DNA of 64,000 nt, from positions 52,147 to 116,146 of the forward strand of contig CM040440.1 in the NCBI GenBank assembly GCA_022749755.1, given 5' to 3'. Below the pieces are notes generated by a model. It made no database searches and was not told the origin of the DNA. It saw nothing but the letters and a program-made list of their open reading frames with translations. Positions 23,473-35,220 of the stretch are shown here, piece after piece (within the stretch, counting starts at the first letter, position 1; each line of letters begins with the position of its first letter). The translations under genes were made by a program, and so were the position numbers. The DNA comes from Azadirachta indica (taxonomy: Eukaryota > Streptophyta > Magnoliopsida > Sapindales > Meliaceae).

Positions 23473-23923
23473 AACTATGGTTGTATGTTATATCTGTGTA
23501 TTAGCGTTTAAAAATCAAATAAATAAACTCCGTGTGGCATGACAGAAATTAAGAAAATTATAAATTAATTAATTAATAAGTCTATATATATGAGGACGAA
23601 TGAACAAGTAGGAAAAAAAAAAATTTTAACTCTTCAGTTTTAGCTAGCTAGCCCAACAAATAAAGAGCAACTAGCAATGTCAAGATCGAGTTCAATAAGC
23701 AAATACCTGAAGTTTGCAAGTACTTGATTGGGATCAAGTGTGTGAGAGATCCGTATATATCCTGAAAAACAAATAGATCAGAAGAGAATATATAGAAGAA
23801 ATATTAAATAGAGGAACAGATTAACTGTCTTGATAATGTTCTGAATATGTTTTCTGAGATTTCTCAATGTGTCTGATTCTCTTGTCAAAATACTCAATAA
23901 TCACGAGAGGATATAACTTTACC
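23473..23923 (-). promoter_or_regulatory. Spliced 5' leader of the left NLR
   Basis: On the minus strand a leader intron (23,762-23,922, donor CAG|GTAAAG, acceptor TTTTTCAG) is followed by a small non-coding exon (23,707-23,761). A second leader intron (23,494-23,706, donor TTCAG|GTATTT, acceptor TACACAG) precedes the exon that carries the ATG. The same two introns are found in the right copy. This supports an ancestrally transcribed gene. No transcript evidence is available here. Confidence 0.6.
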
Positions 23924-24235
23924 TGCTGGTGAAGAAAGACATAATAAGAACAGACACAGAGAAAGAAAAAGCAAAGAAGGTGGGCCGAGTCTAGTGTCTA
24001 GGCAGATTTAATTTTAGTGACAAATTTTGGAGAAAAAAAAGAAACATAAATATACTTTTCAAAAATATATTCCTATGCACCCTTAACATTTGGAGAAATA
24101 CTATATATTCCCAAATTTCGAATTTTGTGGGTTAATTGGAAGATTGCTTTTATAAATTTAATAAGGAACTTGATCTAAATTTTAAAAAAAAATTGAAAAC
24201 ATGCATATTTTTTCACTAGGGCTAGTTGCCAATAA

Positions 24236-24274
24236 GATATATATATATATATATATGTACATATATATATGACA
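24236..24274. repeat. (TA)n microsatellite
   Basis: An alternating TA tract with a GTAC interruption. It is mirrored at about 41,718-41,752 in the other arm and lies near the point where arm identity changes. Confidence 0.8.
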
Positions 24275-24472
24275 TGTTATGTTAATTTTATTTATTTATT
24301 GAGATATTGGCATATATGCCTGAGGTTTTAAAGTTAGAATTGACAAATACCCCTTAAATTTAAAAAATAGATAGACAATCGTAGTTTTGTTATTGATTAA
24401 TAAACTTGTTAGTTATTATCTTTTTTTTATTTTTAAATTTTAACAAAATAACAAAAATAAGATTTTTTTTAA

Positions 24473-24733
24473 GGGAAAATGTTCATTACCCCTATTTTTT
24501 GATTTAATATCCAATTACTCTATTATATTTTATCTAATATTCATCACCATTGATTCCTTTTTTTTTTCGATTTTGCCTTTCACTTCAATTGCTTTATAAA
24601 ATGATAAAATTAAAAATATTTGAAATATTAAAAGATAAAATCAGAATTCAGGAAGTGATAGGATATTAAAAAAAATATAAAGGGATAATAGGATATTAGT
24701 TCAAAAAATAAAGAGATAATAAACATTCTCTCC
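24473..24733. mobile_element. MITE-like element in left arm
   Basis: The left end GGGAAAATGTTCATTACCCC is matched in inverted orientation by the right end, whose minus strand reads GGAGAGAATGTTTATTATCT. The inverted match continues through ATTTTTTGA.TTAATATCC.ATTA text on both sides. It is about 260 bp with no coding capacity, and an exact mirror copy lies in the right arm. The GGGAAAATG end resembles the 14,429-16,233 foldback element. Confidence 0.7.
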
Positions 24734-25680
24734 TTTTTTAATTATAATAGTTTAGTACGTATTATTCACAATATACTAAAAAATAAAACATTAAAATTTT
24801 TTATTTTATAAAAATTTAGAAAAATAGTATTATCAAAATTATTCTTACAATGAATTGGACCAAATCAATATATTAAAATATTCCTAATCTTTTTTCTTTT
24901 ACTATGTCATTAATAATTTGATATTTAATTATTGAAAAAAATGTAAACGAAATAGTTTTAATATATTTTTTTTTATATATAATATATCTATTTAAAAAAT
25001 TATATTACATTTATTATATTTTCTTAAAAATTAAAAAGCTCATAATTACTGTGCATAAAAATATAAATAAATACATAAATGTCATATTATTACAAAAATA
25101 AAATAAAATTCATTCTATTTTTTGATATTCTTAATTAAAATTACATTAAGTTATTTAATAAGGATATAAGATATATATAATTATTATTCTATTAAGATAA
25201 AACACCAAATTTAATTCATATATTATAATTTATTATTATTGTCTTATTTAAAAAGTTTATTTCTTCTAAATATTTCATACATACTCATTTCTTTTCTTGA
25301 AATATTTAAAGGAAAAAGAAACTTTTAAAATGAGAGGGGAGTAATAAATTACAGTATTTCATAAATACTCATTGATAGAAATTTTTTCATTAAAATAATA
25401 AATTTAAAAAATTAAAAATAATAATTATTATAATTGAAATCAAAAGTTAGTTATATTTTAGTAACTTTAATCAATTAATTTTTTAAGAAAAAAATATTTG
25501 ACAGTTTAAGACAAGAAAAACTTAAAGCGGCTCCTTTTTCAACAACAAAAATGATAATTTTATTATAATTTATTTTTAGAATATATATTTTTTAACTTTA
25601 TCCCACTTAAAAAAATTAAAAACCGAAAAGTGAAATAAAAAATTAAAGCCCAAAAATGAAAACAAAACACTAATTTAATT
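24734..25680. other. Foldback-family internal sequence in left arm
   Basis: The stretch from about 24,740 to 25,240 resembles parts of the long arms of the 14,429-16,233 element (shared CAATATACTAAAAAATAAAA, ATTTGATATTTAATTATTGA and ATTACATTTATTATATTTTC-like text) and also about 55,300-55,780. It is therefore an old member of the same A/T-rich foldback family. No gene seen. Its mirror copy is in the right arm at about 40,310-41,258. Confidence 0.5.
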
Positions 25681-25964
25681 AAGAAACAAGAAGTACAAAT
25701 CTAAATGTGCTATTGACTGGGTGGGAACAAAAAGCTAGACTCACCACCGATGAAAAAGTGAGGCAAGTTTTAAGTTGTTTTATTTAAGTAGGTAAGTTAA
25801 AAATTAGAATTATCCCTTCATTTGGGACTTCTTTTTTTTTTTTAATTAAGAAATAGATTAACCGTAAAAAATTTAAAAATATAAATTTTATTTATGTAAT
25901 GAGGTTATTTTAATTTTTTAATATTTTTTAATAGTCAACACACAGTCACATAGATGAAATTATT

Positions 25965-26050
25965 GTATTAGGGGAGGTTTCTGCGAATAGTTATAAACTT
26001 TACGTCTAGGCATAATTTCTACAACCTGGGGAGGTATGAGAAAATTCTCC
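25965..26050. mobile_element. Terminal segment of a Mutator-like element, left arm
   Basis: The minus strand from 26,050 reads GGAGAATTTTCTCATACCTC and then CCCAGG. This is the same type of end as the 57,731-59,626 element, which starts GGGGAATTTTCACATACCTC. The second CCTCCCC block at 25,974-25,968 also has a counterpart there. No partner terminus could be identified, so only the end is annotated. The right arm carries the mirror copy at 39,924-40,009. Confidence 0.6.
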
Positions 26051-26849
26051 TATTATATACTCTTTGTAATTTTCCCAAACAATTTTAATTGGTTGTTTGA
26101 AGATGAGGTTCATGATTTGGTTATTTTTGTCACAGCATTCTTTTTGATTTTATATGGAATCTATTTGTGCAACGTTTTATCCGGAAAATAAAAGCAAAAA
26201 GCGACACCTTTTTACTTTTTTGGCATAAAGCCTTCGTTTCATTGGAAAGCAAACAGTATAATAGTGGATATAGCATATTTGCATATCACAAAAATCAGAT
26301 ACAGCTAAAAAGAAATCACTATAGCTATTGGGATATATGAAGAATAGACGTAACATATTTATATTTAAAGTTTTTATCAAGGTGAAAATATTTTAAATTT
26401 AAGCCCCCCATAATTTTTTCTACAACTCTCATTGTTTTCTCTTCATCACTTTCATCACTCGAGTTGATTTTCTAAGTTGTTTCTATAATAAATTTGTTAT
26501 AGCATAAAATCTTCTGAATTGAAACCGTAATGACTGTAAATCTGTATATATAATTTTACAAATATATAGAGATTTGAAAAAAATAATATTATAATACTAA
26601 CAATGAATAAAAAATTTTAAAATTATAATAGATTAAAATCTTAATAGAGATAAATTATCATACGATACAAATGTACTCTCATAAATTTTGATTTACATGA
26701 AAATATGTTATTATTGAAAAGGAAGAAAAATAAAACAAAAGAAATGTGAAAAAATCTCATACGAGTGGGAGCCAGGGGAAGAATTCCATAAAGAAGAGAG
26801 AGAGAAAGAAGAGAAAGATAAAAAAGATTTCAAAAAAGCAAAAGCAAGC

Positions 26850-27480
26850 TTGACTCATGCAAACATATTCTTTATCTTCTTAAGACACACGAAAGCACAT
26901 TAATTAATTATTTATTCAATTATTTTTCCTAACCACTGATTCTTGTCTAAGTCGTTAATTATAATTGATTAGATAATGTTTGTAATTTTTCCACTGTTAT
27001 ATAAATAGTTATAAAACTAGTTATTTGTGGTTTGAACGAGATTAATGATTTAGCTAATTTTGTCGCGATATTCTTTTTAATTTTATATTCAATAAATTTG
27101 TGCATCGTTTTGAGAAAATAAAAGTAAAAGCAACCTTGACTAAAATATATATTCTTTATCTTTGTACAGAAATGTGAAATGACATTAATTAATTATTTAA
27201 TCAATTATTTTTCTAAGAAATAATCCTCGTAACTTTATTTTTTGAGTTTAAGTCTCTAATTATAATTTATTATATAATATTTATAATTTTTCTACTGTTA
27301 CAAAAACAGTTATAGCTTTTTTGTCAGAACATCCTTTTTGATCTTATGTTCAATAGATTTCTGCAACATTTTATTGAGAAAATAGAAGTATATCTTTATA
27401 TAGAAACACAAAGTGAAATTAATTAATTATTTAATTAATTATTTTCCGAAAAAAGGTCTCTTGCCCTTTATTTTTTAAGC
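26850..27480. repeat. Diverged tandem repeat, about 3 units of ~230-300 bp, left arm
   Basis: A recurring block has the order A/T-rich TTAATTAATTATTT.ATTCAATTATTTT, then TTTTCCACTGTTA, then TTTTTAATTTTATATTCAATAAATTTGTGCA, then AAAATAAAAGTA. Copies lie at about 26,890-27,130, 27,180-27,385 and 27,415-27,500, with a related block at 26,070-26,200. The array is mirrored at 38,480-39,110. It is non-coding. Confidence 0.65.
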
Positions 27481-27640
27481 CTAAGTTTTTAATTATAATT
27501 TATTATATAAGTCTTGTTTTTATATGTACCCCTCTTATGTTTAAGGAAATCATAGGTTGATAACGTTTTATAAAAATTTATAAAAATTTTGGTTGCAACG
27601 GTAATTTTATCCATTGACTACTATTTAATTGTTTAAAAAT

Positions 27641-29865
27641 GGGAATTATAAGATAATAAATGTTTTGTGAAAATTTATAAAAATCTCTATTATCACAGTA
27701 ATTTAACTCATTCACTATTATTTAATTGTTTAAAGATGGGTAAAATAATAATTTTATTCTAATTTACTTTTAGAATATATTTTAACTTTATCTCACTTAA
27801 AAGAAATTAAAATCCAAAAGGCGAAATAAAAAATTAAAACCTAAAAATGAAAACAAAACACTAATTTCTATTTTTTCAATCCCTTTATTTTGAGTTAAAA
27901 ATTTTTGTAGTTGTTGAGATTTTAACCCAAGTACTTAATTTAATGGAATTTTAAGCATTAAACTACAACACTATTTGGTTTTAATTGTGGGTGCATTACT
28001 TACTTATATATTATAACAATTTTGATTCTCCTTTCAATTATAATGCTAAATTATTTTCAATAGTTTTAAATTTATTTATTTTAACTTAATATTAAAAATT
28101 AATAGTTACTTGTAAATATGATAAAATTAAAATAATTTATATGTTATGTGCTTATTTGTATTTGTATGATATTAAATAATTTATATTTTTTGTGATGCTA
28201 ATTTGGTAAGTTGTTTGTTTCTATTGATAAGGCCTTAGAATAAATAGCATTCAATATATTTTAATTTAAATATATGAATAAAATAAAATTTTGATTGTTT
28301 ACTTTATTAAATATTTGGATCACTCATCTTAAAGAGAACAATAAAAAGCAAATAAGTTAAAATGCTCAACTCTAATTACAACTAACATAAAATACAAATA
28401 CTACGTCAAATATAACTAATGAAACATTCTTATTTAAATATCAACAATGAATTCGTGATAATTTTTAAAGGTAAAATATGATACCATTTAATTAAATACT
28501 TATCAATTTTTATACTATTATTAGTATAACAATTATGCATTATTAATTAATAAGTAACAAGTATCATATTGGTTATTAAAATTTTGTACATAGAGCAATA
28601 TGCTTTAACTATTTATTTTGATATACTTTAGTTAACAAACTTAATAAATATCGGCAATTAAATTTGAAAGTTCTACAAAATTAACATACTAATCAAGTAA
28701 TACATCATCTTATTATCAAATTATAAAGGATGAATTGTTTCGTAATAGATTCAAATTACAAAAAATGTGAAAATATAGGTGGAATTGTGCTACAATAGGC
28801 TTAATTTATATTATACTATTTCTTATTTTGTTAAGATATTTAATAAAGCCATTTAGACATGATTATTAATTTTTATGACATATTAAGTGGTTATTAATAT
28901 TTATACTATTATTGATGTAATAATTATACTTTAATAGTATTACTTAATAAGTAACACGTCAAGTATCTTATTAGTTATTAAGATTCTGTATATAGAACAA
29001 TATGCTTTAGCTATTTATGTTGATATTATAATATACTTTAGTTAACAAAATTAATAAATATTCGCACCTAAATTTGAAAGTTTTAGAAAAATAATATGTT
29101 AATTATTGGTACGTCATCTCCACTATCATTTGTTAAATCACATAGGATAAATTATTCAACAATAGACTTAAATTACAATAGATGTACAAATATTTGAATT
29201 GTGTTATAATAGATTTAATTTAAAATATATATTTTATAAAAAAATTAATAAAAATATTTAAAATATTAATGAAAATGAAGAGTATTAATCGATAAAATTT
29301 ATTTTCACTTTTTTGCAAAAAAAATTAACTTATCAATCATAATAAAGAGGAACTATATGATCTTTTATTTGGAAGAATTTTTATTGTTAGATGATTTTAT
29401 TTTCTATATATTATTATAAGTTTATTTAAGTTACTGTTAAATAAAATATGACAAGGAATTTTAAAATGATTGGTTATGAAATTATGGTCATCAAAATATT
29501 AAGTTAAAATAATTTTATCATATTTACAATTAGCTAATTTTTAATATTAATTAAAATAAATATATTTAAACCAACTGAAAATAAGTTAGTACTAGAAGAA
29601 GAACCTAAAATAAAAAAAATACTTAAGTAAATAATACACCCATAACTTAAGCAAAAAAATGGTTGTAGCTTAGCGGTGGAAATTGAACTTATTAAACTAC
29701 CTTAATGATTTGGGTTTTGAGTCTTAGTCATTGCAAATTTTTTTCAATAATTTAAATGGGTAAACAGGTGAACTCGATTATCTAATTAATAAATAGTTAA
29801 TTTGGCTTGATTATTTGAATAAATAATAACACGCGAACTTGACACATTTAATAATCATGTCAACT
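27641..29865. other. Left half of palindrome spacer: repeats and a probable TIR element
   Basis: No gene. About 27,740-27,865 repeats a segment of the arm (about 25,550-25,672; shared AAATGAAAACAAAACACTAA). A probable TIR element spans roughly 27,960-29,685: AAACTACAACACTATTTG followed by GTGGGTGCATTACTTACTTA at its left end is matched inversely at the right end near 29,620-29,680, and a second inverted pair (TTTAACTTAATATTAAAAAT near 28,078 and its inverse near 29,500) lies further in. Confidence 0.5.
28480..29225. repeat. ~400-bp diverged tandem duplication in spacer
   Basis: The segment 28,480-28,810 and the segment 28,890-29,225 share, in order, TTTATACTATTATT, TAATAAGTAACA, TAGAGCAATATGCTTTA/TAGAACAATATGCTTTA, ATACTTTAGTTAACAAA, TTAAATTTGAAAGTT and AATAGATT/AATAGACT.AAATTACAA. 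They are direct, imperfect copies. The tract is non-coding. Confidence 0.75.
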
Positions 29866-29870
29866 TCATT

Positions 29871-30609
29871 CTGTTAGGAAGAAACAAGAGAAATAAGTAA
29901 TGTAAGAACAAGAAAAACTAGTATGAATTTAATTCTTCCCACTTTGCTTGAAATAAAATGAAGTAATCAAGTAGACTAAAAATAATAAAAATAGAAAGAA
30001 TAATGAAACCAAAAAACCACAAAAGATACCAAATTTATGTGAAAAAACCTCCTCTTCAATATGAGTGAGAGTAAAAAAATCACGGTCAGAAAAGAATGTT
30101 CACTATCACTGAATAAGAAATATAAGTCTTCTCATAAGATTATAACCTTAGAAACAAATAAAAACTTAACCACAAAGTGATAACCCAAGAAAAATCTCAC
30201 CAAATATACTAATAGATGCAACACTAAAATGGAAGAGCTAAATTAAGACTGCAAAAAAAAAAAAAAAATGAAAATAAAGCTACTGTAAATGTCAATCTAA
30301 ATGTGCTAAAGGGCTCTAATGGTCAATCACACCATCCAAAATCAAGAATTATGCGTGTAGAATTTTCACATAGAATTTGAGCAAAATGAAGTTAAAATCG
30401 CTACCCAATTGTCAACTTGATGAAAATTGTGCAGGACCGAAATTTTCCAGAAAATGTGCTTTCTTTCCCTCATGGCTATACATATCTTCTTCACGTACAC
30501 ATATCCACCTTACAACCAGCAAACAAACCTAAAAAAAAAAAAATCCCATACACTATGTGGCCTTACAAGATTGGGCATTCTCTAAAAAGGAGTGAAACTC
30601 AACCCAACA
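29871..30609 (-). repeat. Copia 3' LTR
   Basis: 739 bp direct repeat of 34,616-35,215. It is preceded in the element's sense by a purine-rich tract (GTGAGGGAGAGTTT, minus strand, 30,623-30,610) that serves as the polypurine tract for plus-strand priming. It carries extra sequence around 30,255-30,380 that the other LTR lacks. Confidence 0.9.
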
Positions 30610-33600
30610 AAACTCTCCCTCACAATTATTTGGAGGAATCCGTCATTCTGACAATCAACCAACAAGTCTCAAGTTTGTCCCTTGGTAATGACTTTGCTAC
30701 CATATCTACATCATTATCTTCTAAGTGACCTTTCTCTAAATCTAATAACTTAACATTTAGTACATCCCATATCCAATGGTAACAAGTATCAGTATGCTTC
30801 GATCTCGAATGAAAAAAAGAATTCTTTCCAAGATGAATAACGCTTTGGTTGTCACACAACAACATATACCTCTCTTGTTTAGAGTTAAGCTCCTTAAGAA
30901 ACTTCTTCATCTATAACAATTTTTTACAAGCCTTAGTTGATACAATGAACTCTGTCTCTGTTGTTCAAAGAGCAACACATTTTTACAATCTAGATTGCTA
31001 TGACACAGCTCTCCTTGTAAAGTTAATCAAATAACCGAAAGTAGACTTACGAGAATCAATATCTCTAGTCAATTCTACATCTATAAAGCCAATTAAAATA
31101 GGTTTATCTTCATCAAAGGAAAGCTTTAAATCATATGTACCACACAAATATCTCATTATCCATCTCACAGCATTCCAATGCTCTTTGCCTAAATTTGAGA
31201 GAAAACGACTCATTGTGCCAACTGCATACGCTATGTTTGGTTTGATACATACCATGGCATAAATTAAGCATCCTACTACTAAAGCATAAAGAGTTCTCTT
31301 CATCTCTTTTTTCTCATCATGTGTTATGGGACACTGTTTGGTGCTTAGTTTGAAGTGAGGAGTAAGAAGGTTGCTCCCTACCTTAGCATTATCAATGTGA
31401 AACCGTTAAAGTACTTTTTGAATGTACTTCTATTATGACAGATACAACTTCCTTGTAGATTTATCCCATCCAATTGTTATTCCTAACATTTATTTCGCAA
31501 CACCTAAGTCTTTCATGGCAAAAAACTTAACTACTTCTTCAAAGCATCAATCCTACGAGTATTCTTACCAATAATAAGAATGTCATCTACATAGAGTAAA
31601 AGAATGATAAAATCATCATCTAAAAACTTTTGCACAAAAACACAACTGTTTGAAGTATTTTTCTCATAACTTTGCTCCCATATGATTGACTTAGGTATCT
31701 TGTACTATTGCTTCAGAGATTGCTTCAACTTGTAAAGACTCTTCTTTAATTGGCAAACATAATCTTTTTGCCTTTCTCATTGAATCATTCTAACTGCTTC
31801 ATATAGATTTCTTCCTCCAAGTTACCATGAAGGAAAGCGGTCTTTGCATAATCTGCTCAATCTCTAAATCAAGAGTGGCTACCAAACCAAGTACTTTATG
31901 GATAAAAGTCATCTTAACTACTGGAGAAAATATGTCTCCAAAATCAACGCCTTTCCTCTACCTAAAACCTTCAACAAAATGTCTTGTCTTATATTGCAAC
32001 CTCCAATTTTGTTCTTTATGTTTTATTCTGAACACCAACTTTCTCTTTAATGCTTTCTTGCCTTCAAGCAACTTGACTAGCTTAAAAGTATGGTTTTCAT
32101 TTAAAGAGTGCATCTTATCCTGCATAGCTTCAATCCACTCATCCATGTGATCATCTTTAATGGCCTTTTTTATAACACTTAGGCTCTCTCAATGTTAGTT
32201 ATCAAAATATAATCATACATAGAGTATTTAGTAGAAGCCTGTTTACTCCTAGTAAATCTTCTAAGTGAGATTGCAAGAATCTCCTTTATCGGTTGCCTTA
32301 CTTGTATATTCTCTGGTGCTTCCTTCTTTACAGGAACATTAGCATTAACTACGTCTGGTTGATCATTCTGAACATCATTTATATGCTGACCCTTTTTTAG
32401 TGTAGGAGGAACTATATCAAAGTCCACTGATACACTATTGTTCTAAGGCACTAGCTTTTCTTTTTTTCAAAGTTTACAATAGTTTGATCTTCCATAAACA
32501 CAACATCTTTGCTTCTAATAATTTTTTTGTTAACTAGATCATATAACCTGTATCCAAACTCATCTTGGCCATAACCTATAAATATACACTGTTTGGTCTC
32601 ACATCAAGTTGGATCTTTCATTTTTAGGGATATGCACAAAAGCCCTACAACTAAAAATATGCAAATGATTATAACAAATTTTCTTCCCTAACCATATCCT
32701 TTCTGGCACTTCAAGCTGCCAAGGAATGATAGAAGAAAGATTTATAACATATGTTGCAATACTCAAAGCTTCACCACGAAAGGAATTTTACAATCCAACT
32801 TGTGAAATTGAAAATCTAACTCTCTTAACCACTGTTCTGTTCATTTTCTCAGCTACACCATTTAACTATGGTATCTTTAGAGGAGTCTTCTGATATCTAA
32901 TGCACTACTCTCTGCAATAAGTACCAAATGGCTCTAAATATTTACCACCATTATCTGTTTGGATACATTTCAACTTCTTTCTAGTCTCTCTCTCAACTAA
33001 AGCCTAAAACTGTTTAAAATAGATAATACTTGGTCCTTGGACTTCAAAGTATAAACCTATACTTTCCTTGAATGATCATCATTAAACAACACAAAATAGT
33101 ATGCACCACCAAGTGACATAGTTTTTATAAGACCACAAACATCAAAATGCTCTAAATCAAGTGCCTCAAGTCTTCGAGGCGGTGAACGGCTTTTGAAGGA
33201 AACTCTGCGTTGCTTCAGTTCTAAACAATGAATACACTTCTTCAAGTGCATTTTTTTCACCCCATATTCTTCTTAGCTAGCTCAACTATCCCCTTCTCAC
33301 TCATATGATATAACCGCTTATGCCATAACTCAATTCCATTTTCTGACTCAAGTATTGTATACACAACATCTTTAACAATTTTTACTTGAATAGTGTATAA
33401 AGAAGAATACTTTTTACCATTAGCCATAACCACAGCACCTTTGGTGACTTTCCAATTATCTCTTGAGAAATTGTTATCATAGTCATCCTTAAAAAGCTTA
33501 CCAATAAAAAGAAGATTAAGCCAAATATCTAGAACATGCATAGCATGCCTAAAAACTAATCTGGAACCATTAGCAGTCTTTAAGCAAATATCTCCAATAC

Positions 33601-34615
33601 CTGCATATTGTGTTACTCCTGTATTAGCTGTCCTGACATCTTCAAAATTACTAGCTGTATAAGAGGAGAACAAGTCCCTTCTAGCTGTAATATGAATAGA
33701 GACACCATTGTTTAGCTCTCAACTATTCTCACTATGAGCAAGGTTGATCACATCATATTCCTGAACAATCAAAATATTTTTAAGAGTAACATTAACTCTG
33801 TCATCATCACTATTATATTCTGTCTTCTTTTCTTTATGTTTGCTCTATTTATTCTCTCTTTTCCAATTGTAGCAATATATTTTTGATATGTCCTTTCTTA
33901 CCACAATGGTAACACTCAACATTTTTATACCTCTTTTTGGACTTGCTTCTGCTATGATCTCCGTTATTGAAATACTGACTCTTATTTCTCGCCTTACAAT
34001 ATGAAACCAAAGCTTTTGACTGTAAAGAAAAACCTTGTGTTTTCCTTCTCGCCTCTTTATTCAAAACAATATTTTTAGCAAATGATATCATCTAGTATAG
34101 AATTAGACAATAAGACCCTACATGTCTTCTATGAGTTCAGTAAGGTGCCAAGAAGTCATAAACATTAAATTTCATCATCTAAAGTGATTCTCATAGCAGT
34201 AAGCTGATTAATAATTCCCAGAATGTATTCAAGTGAACAATCACTAAAGTTTCATCTCTATATCTTAATGCCATCATTTCCTTGTCTTCCTGGCGTACAA
34301 TTGTTTCAACTTGTTCCAAAGCGTTTGAGCATGTTTCTCTCTACTTATATGGTTCAACACTTTATCATTTACCCACTGCCTAATATAGCTACAAACTTCT
34401 TGATGCATTAAAGCCTATTCCTTATTATTTTATGATCGGTTTTCTCAGTGGCAAACACTGGTGAATAATAATATTTGATATAAAGCAAATCTTCCATCTT
34501 ACCCTTCCAAAATGCATAGTTAGAAGCATTCAAATTTACCATTATATTTGTATTAACCTTTATCATTCAAAATAAAATAATGACTCACTAACTAGACCCT
34601 ACTGTAATACCACAT
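30610..34615 (-). pseudogene. Copia gag-pol remnant
   Basis: Reading the minus strand from 34,560: a gag start with NYAFWKGKMEDLLYIK soon broken by stops; a CCHC knuckle with the last Cys missing (ECYHCGKKGHIK near 33,890-33,920); a GAG-pre-integrase segment with ELWHKRLYHMSEKGIVEL near 33,270-33,335; integrase core text YYFVLFNDDHSRKV ending near 33,057; an RT segment (WIEAMQDKMHSLNENHTF near 32,090-32,146, YKTRHFVEGF after it); and RNase H text such as YAVGTMSRFLSNL and LLCDNQSVIHLGKN (31,240-30,830). These are separated by frameshifts and stops, so no polyprotein can be made. Confidence 0.9.
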
Positions 34616-35215
34616 TGTGAGGAAGAAACAAGAGAAATAAGTAATAGTGATGTAGGAATAAGAGAAACTAGTATGAATTTAATTCTTCCCACTTTGCTTG
34701 AACCAAGATGTAGTCAAGTAGACCAAAAACCCACAAAAGAAACCAAATTTATGTGGAAAAACCTCCCTTTCAATGTGAGTGAGAGTAAAAGAAAGCACGG
34801 TTCTAAAAAATTTTTCATTATCACCAAATAAGAAGTACATGTCTTCTCACAAGATTACAACTTTAGAAATAAATAAAAACTCAGCCACAAAGTGAGAGTC
34901 AAAGAAAAACCTTATAAATACACCAACAGATGCAACACCAAAATGGAAGCACGAAATTAAGATCGCAGAAAATTCTGAAAATAAAGCTTCCAAAACAGAG
35001 TTGAAATTGTCACTCGATTGTCAATTTGATAAAAATTGTGCAGGAATGAAGTTTTCTAGAAAAAATGCTTTCTTTTCCTCACGATTATGCACAACTTCTT
35101 CACATATACATACCCACTTTACAGCCAGCAAACAAACCTGAAATATATATATATACACTATATGGGCTTATAAGATTAGGCTATTCTCCAAATGGGAGTG
35201 AAGTCGAACCCAACA
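34616..35215 (-). repeat. Copia 5' LTR
   Basis: 600 bp LTR, direct repeat of 29,871-30,609. On the minus strand it is followed by ATGTGGTATTACAG, a degenerate match to the usual initiator Met-tRNA primer binding site. The outer edge abuts the CATTC target duplication. Confidence 0.88.
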
Positions 35216-35220
35216 CATTC

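Larger units (their letters stand above)
20310..27640. repeat. Left arm of the ~25 kb palindrome
   Basis: This ~7.3 kb arm is the inverted counterpart of 38,322-45,645. Outer part: NLR 3' flank, NLR gene and 5' leader, clearly diverged from the other arm. Inner part, from about 24,190 to 27,640: nearly identical to about 38,322-41,820, with only scattered single-base and short indel differences in the segments I compared. Outer matching landmarks are GAGCTCTATTTAAATGTAAA (minus strand, near 20,560) and 45,440. The inner end is in the TTTAATTGTTTAAA text near 27,630 and 38,345. Confidence 0.9.
29871..35215 (-). mobile_element. Degenerate full-length Ty1/Copia retrotransposon
   Basis: A complete but dead element on the minus strand with a perfect 5-bp target duplication CATTC at 29,866-29,870 and 35,216-35,220. 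The 5' LTR is 34,616-35,215 (starting TGTTGGGTTC, ending CTCACA) and the 3' LTR is 29,871-30,609 (ending CTAACA). The length difference is due mainly to indels. The internal order is gag, zinc knuckle, protease region, integrase, reverse transcriptase and RNase H, which is the Copia order. Many stops and frameshifts break it. The LTRs differ by many substitutions and indels, so the insertion is old. Confidence 0.93.

Noticed and set aside
26177..26380. 67-codon frame identical at 39,595-39,798 in the other arm
   Set aside because: The identity is explained by the near-identical palindrome arms as a whole. The frame shows no motif and the surrounding non-coding DNA is equally conserved.
29663..29745. 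tRNA-like A box (TAGCTTAGCGG) and B box (GGGTTTTGAGTC) suggesting a SINE
   Set aside because: The same text is part of the inverted end of the probable 27,960-29,685 element, there is no poly-A tail or target duplication, and the B box is a weak match.
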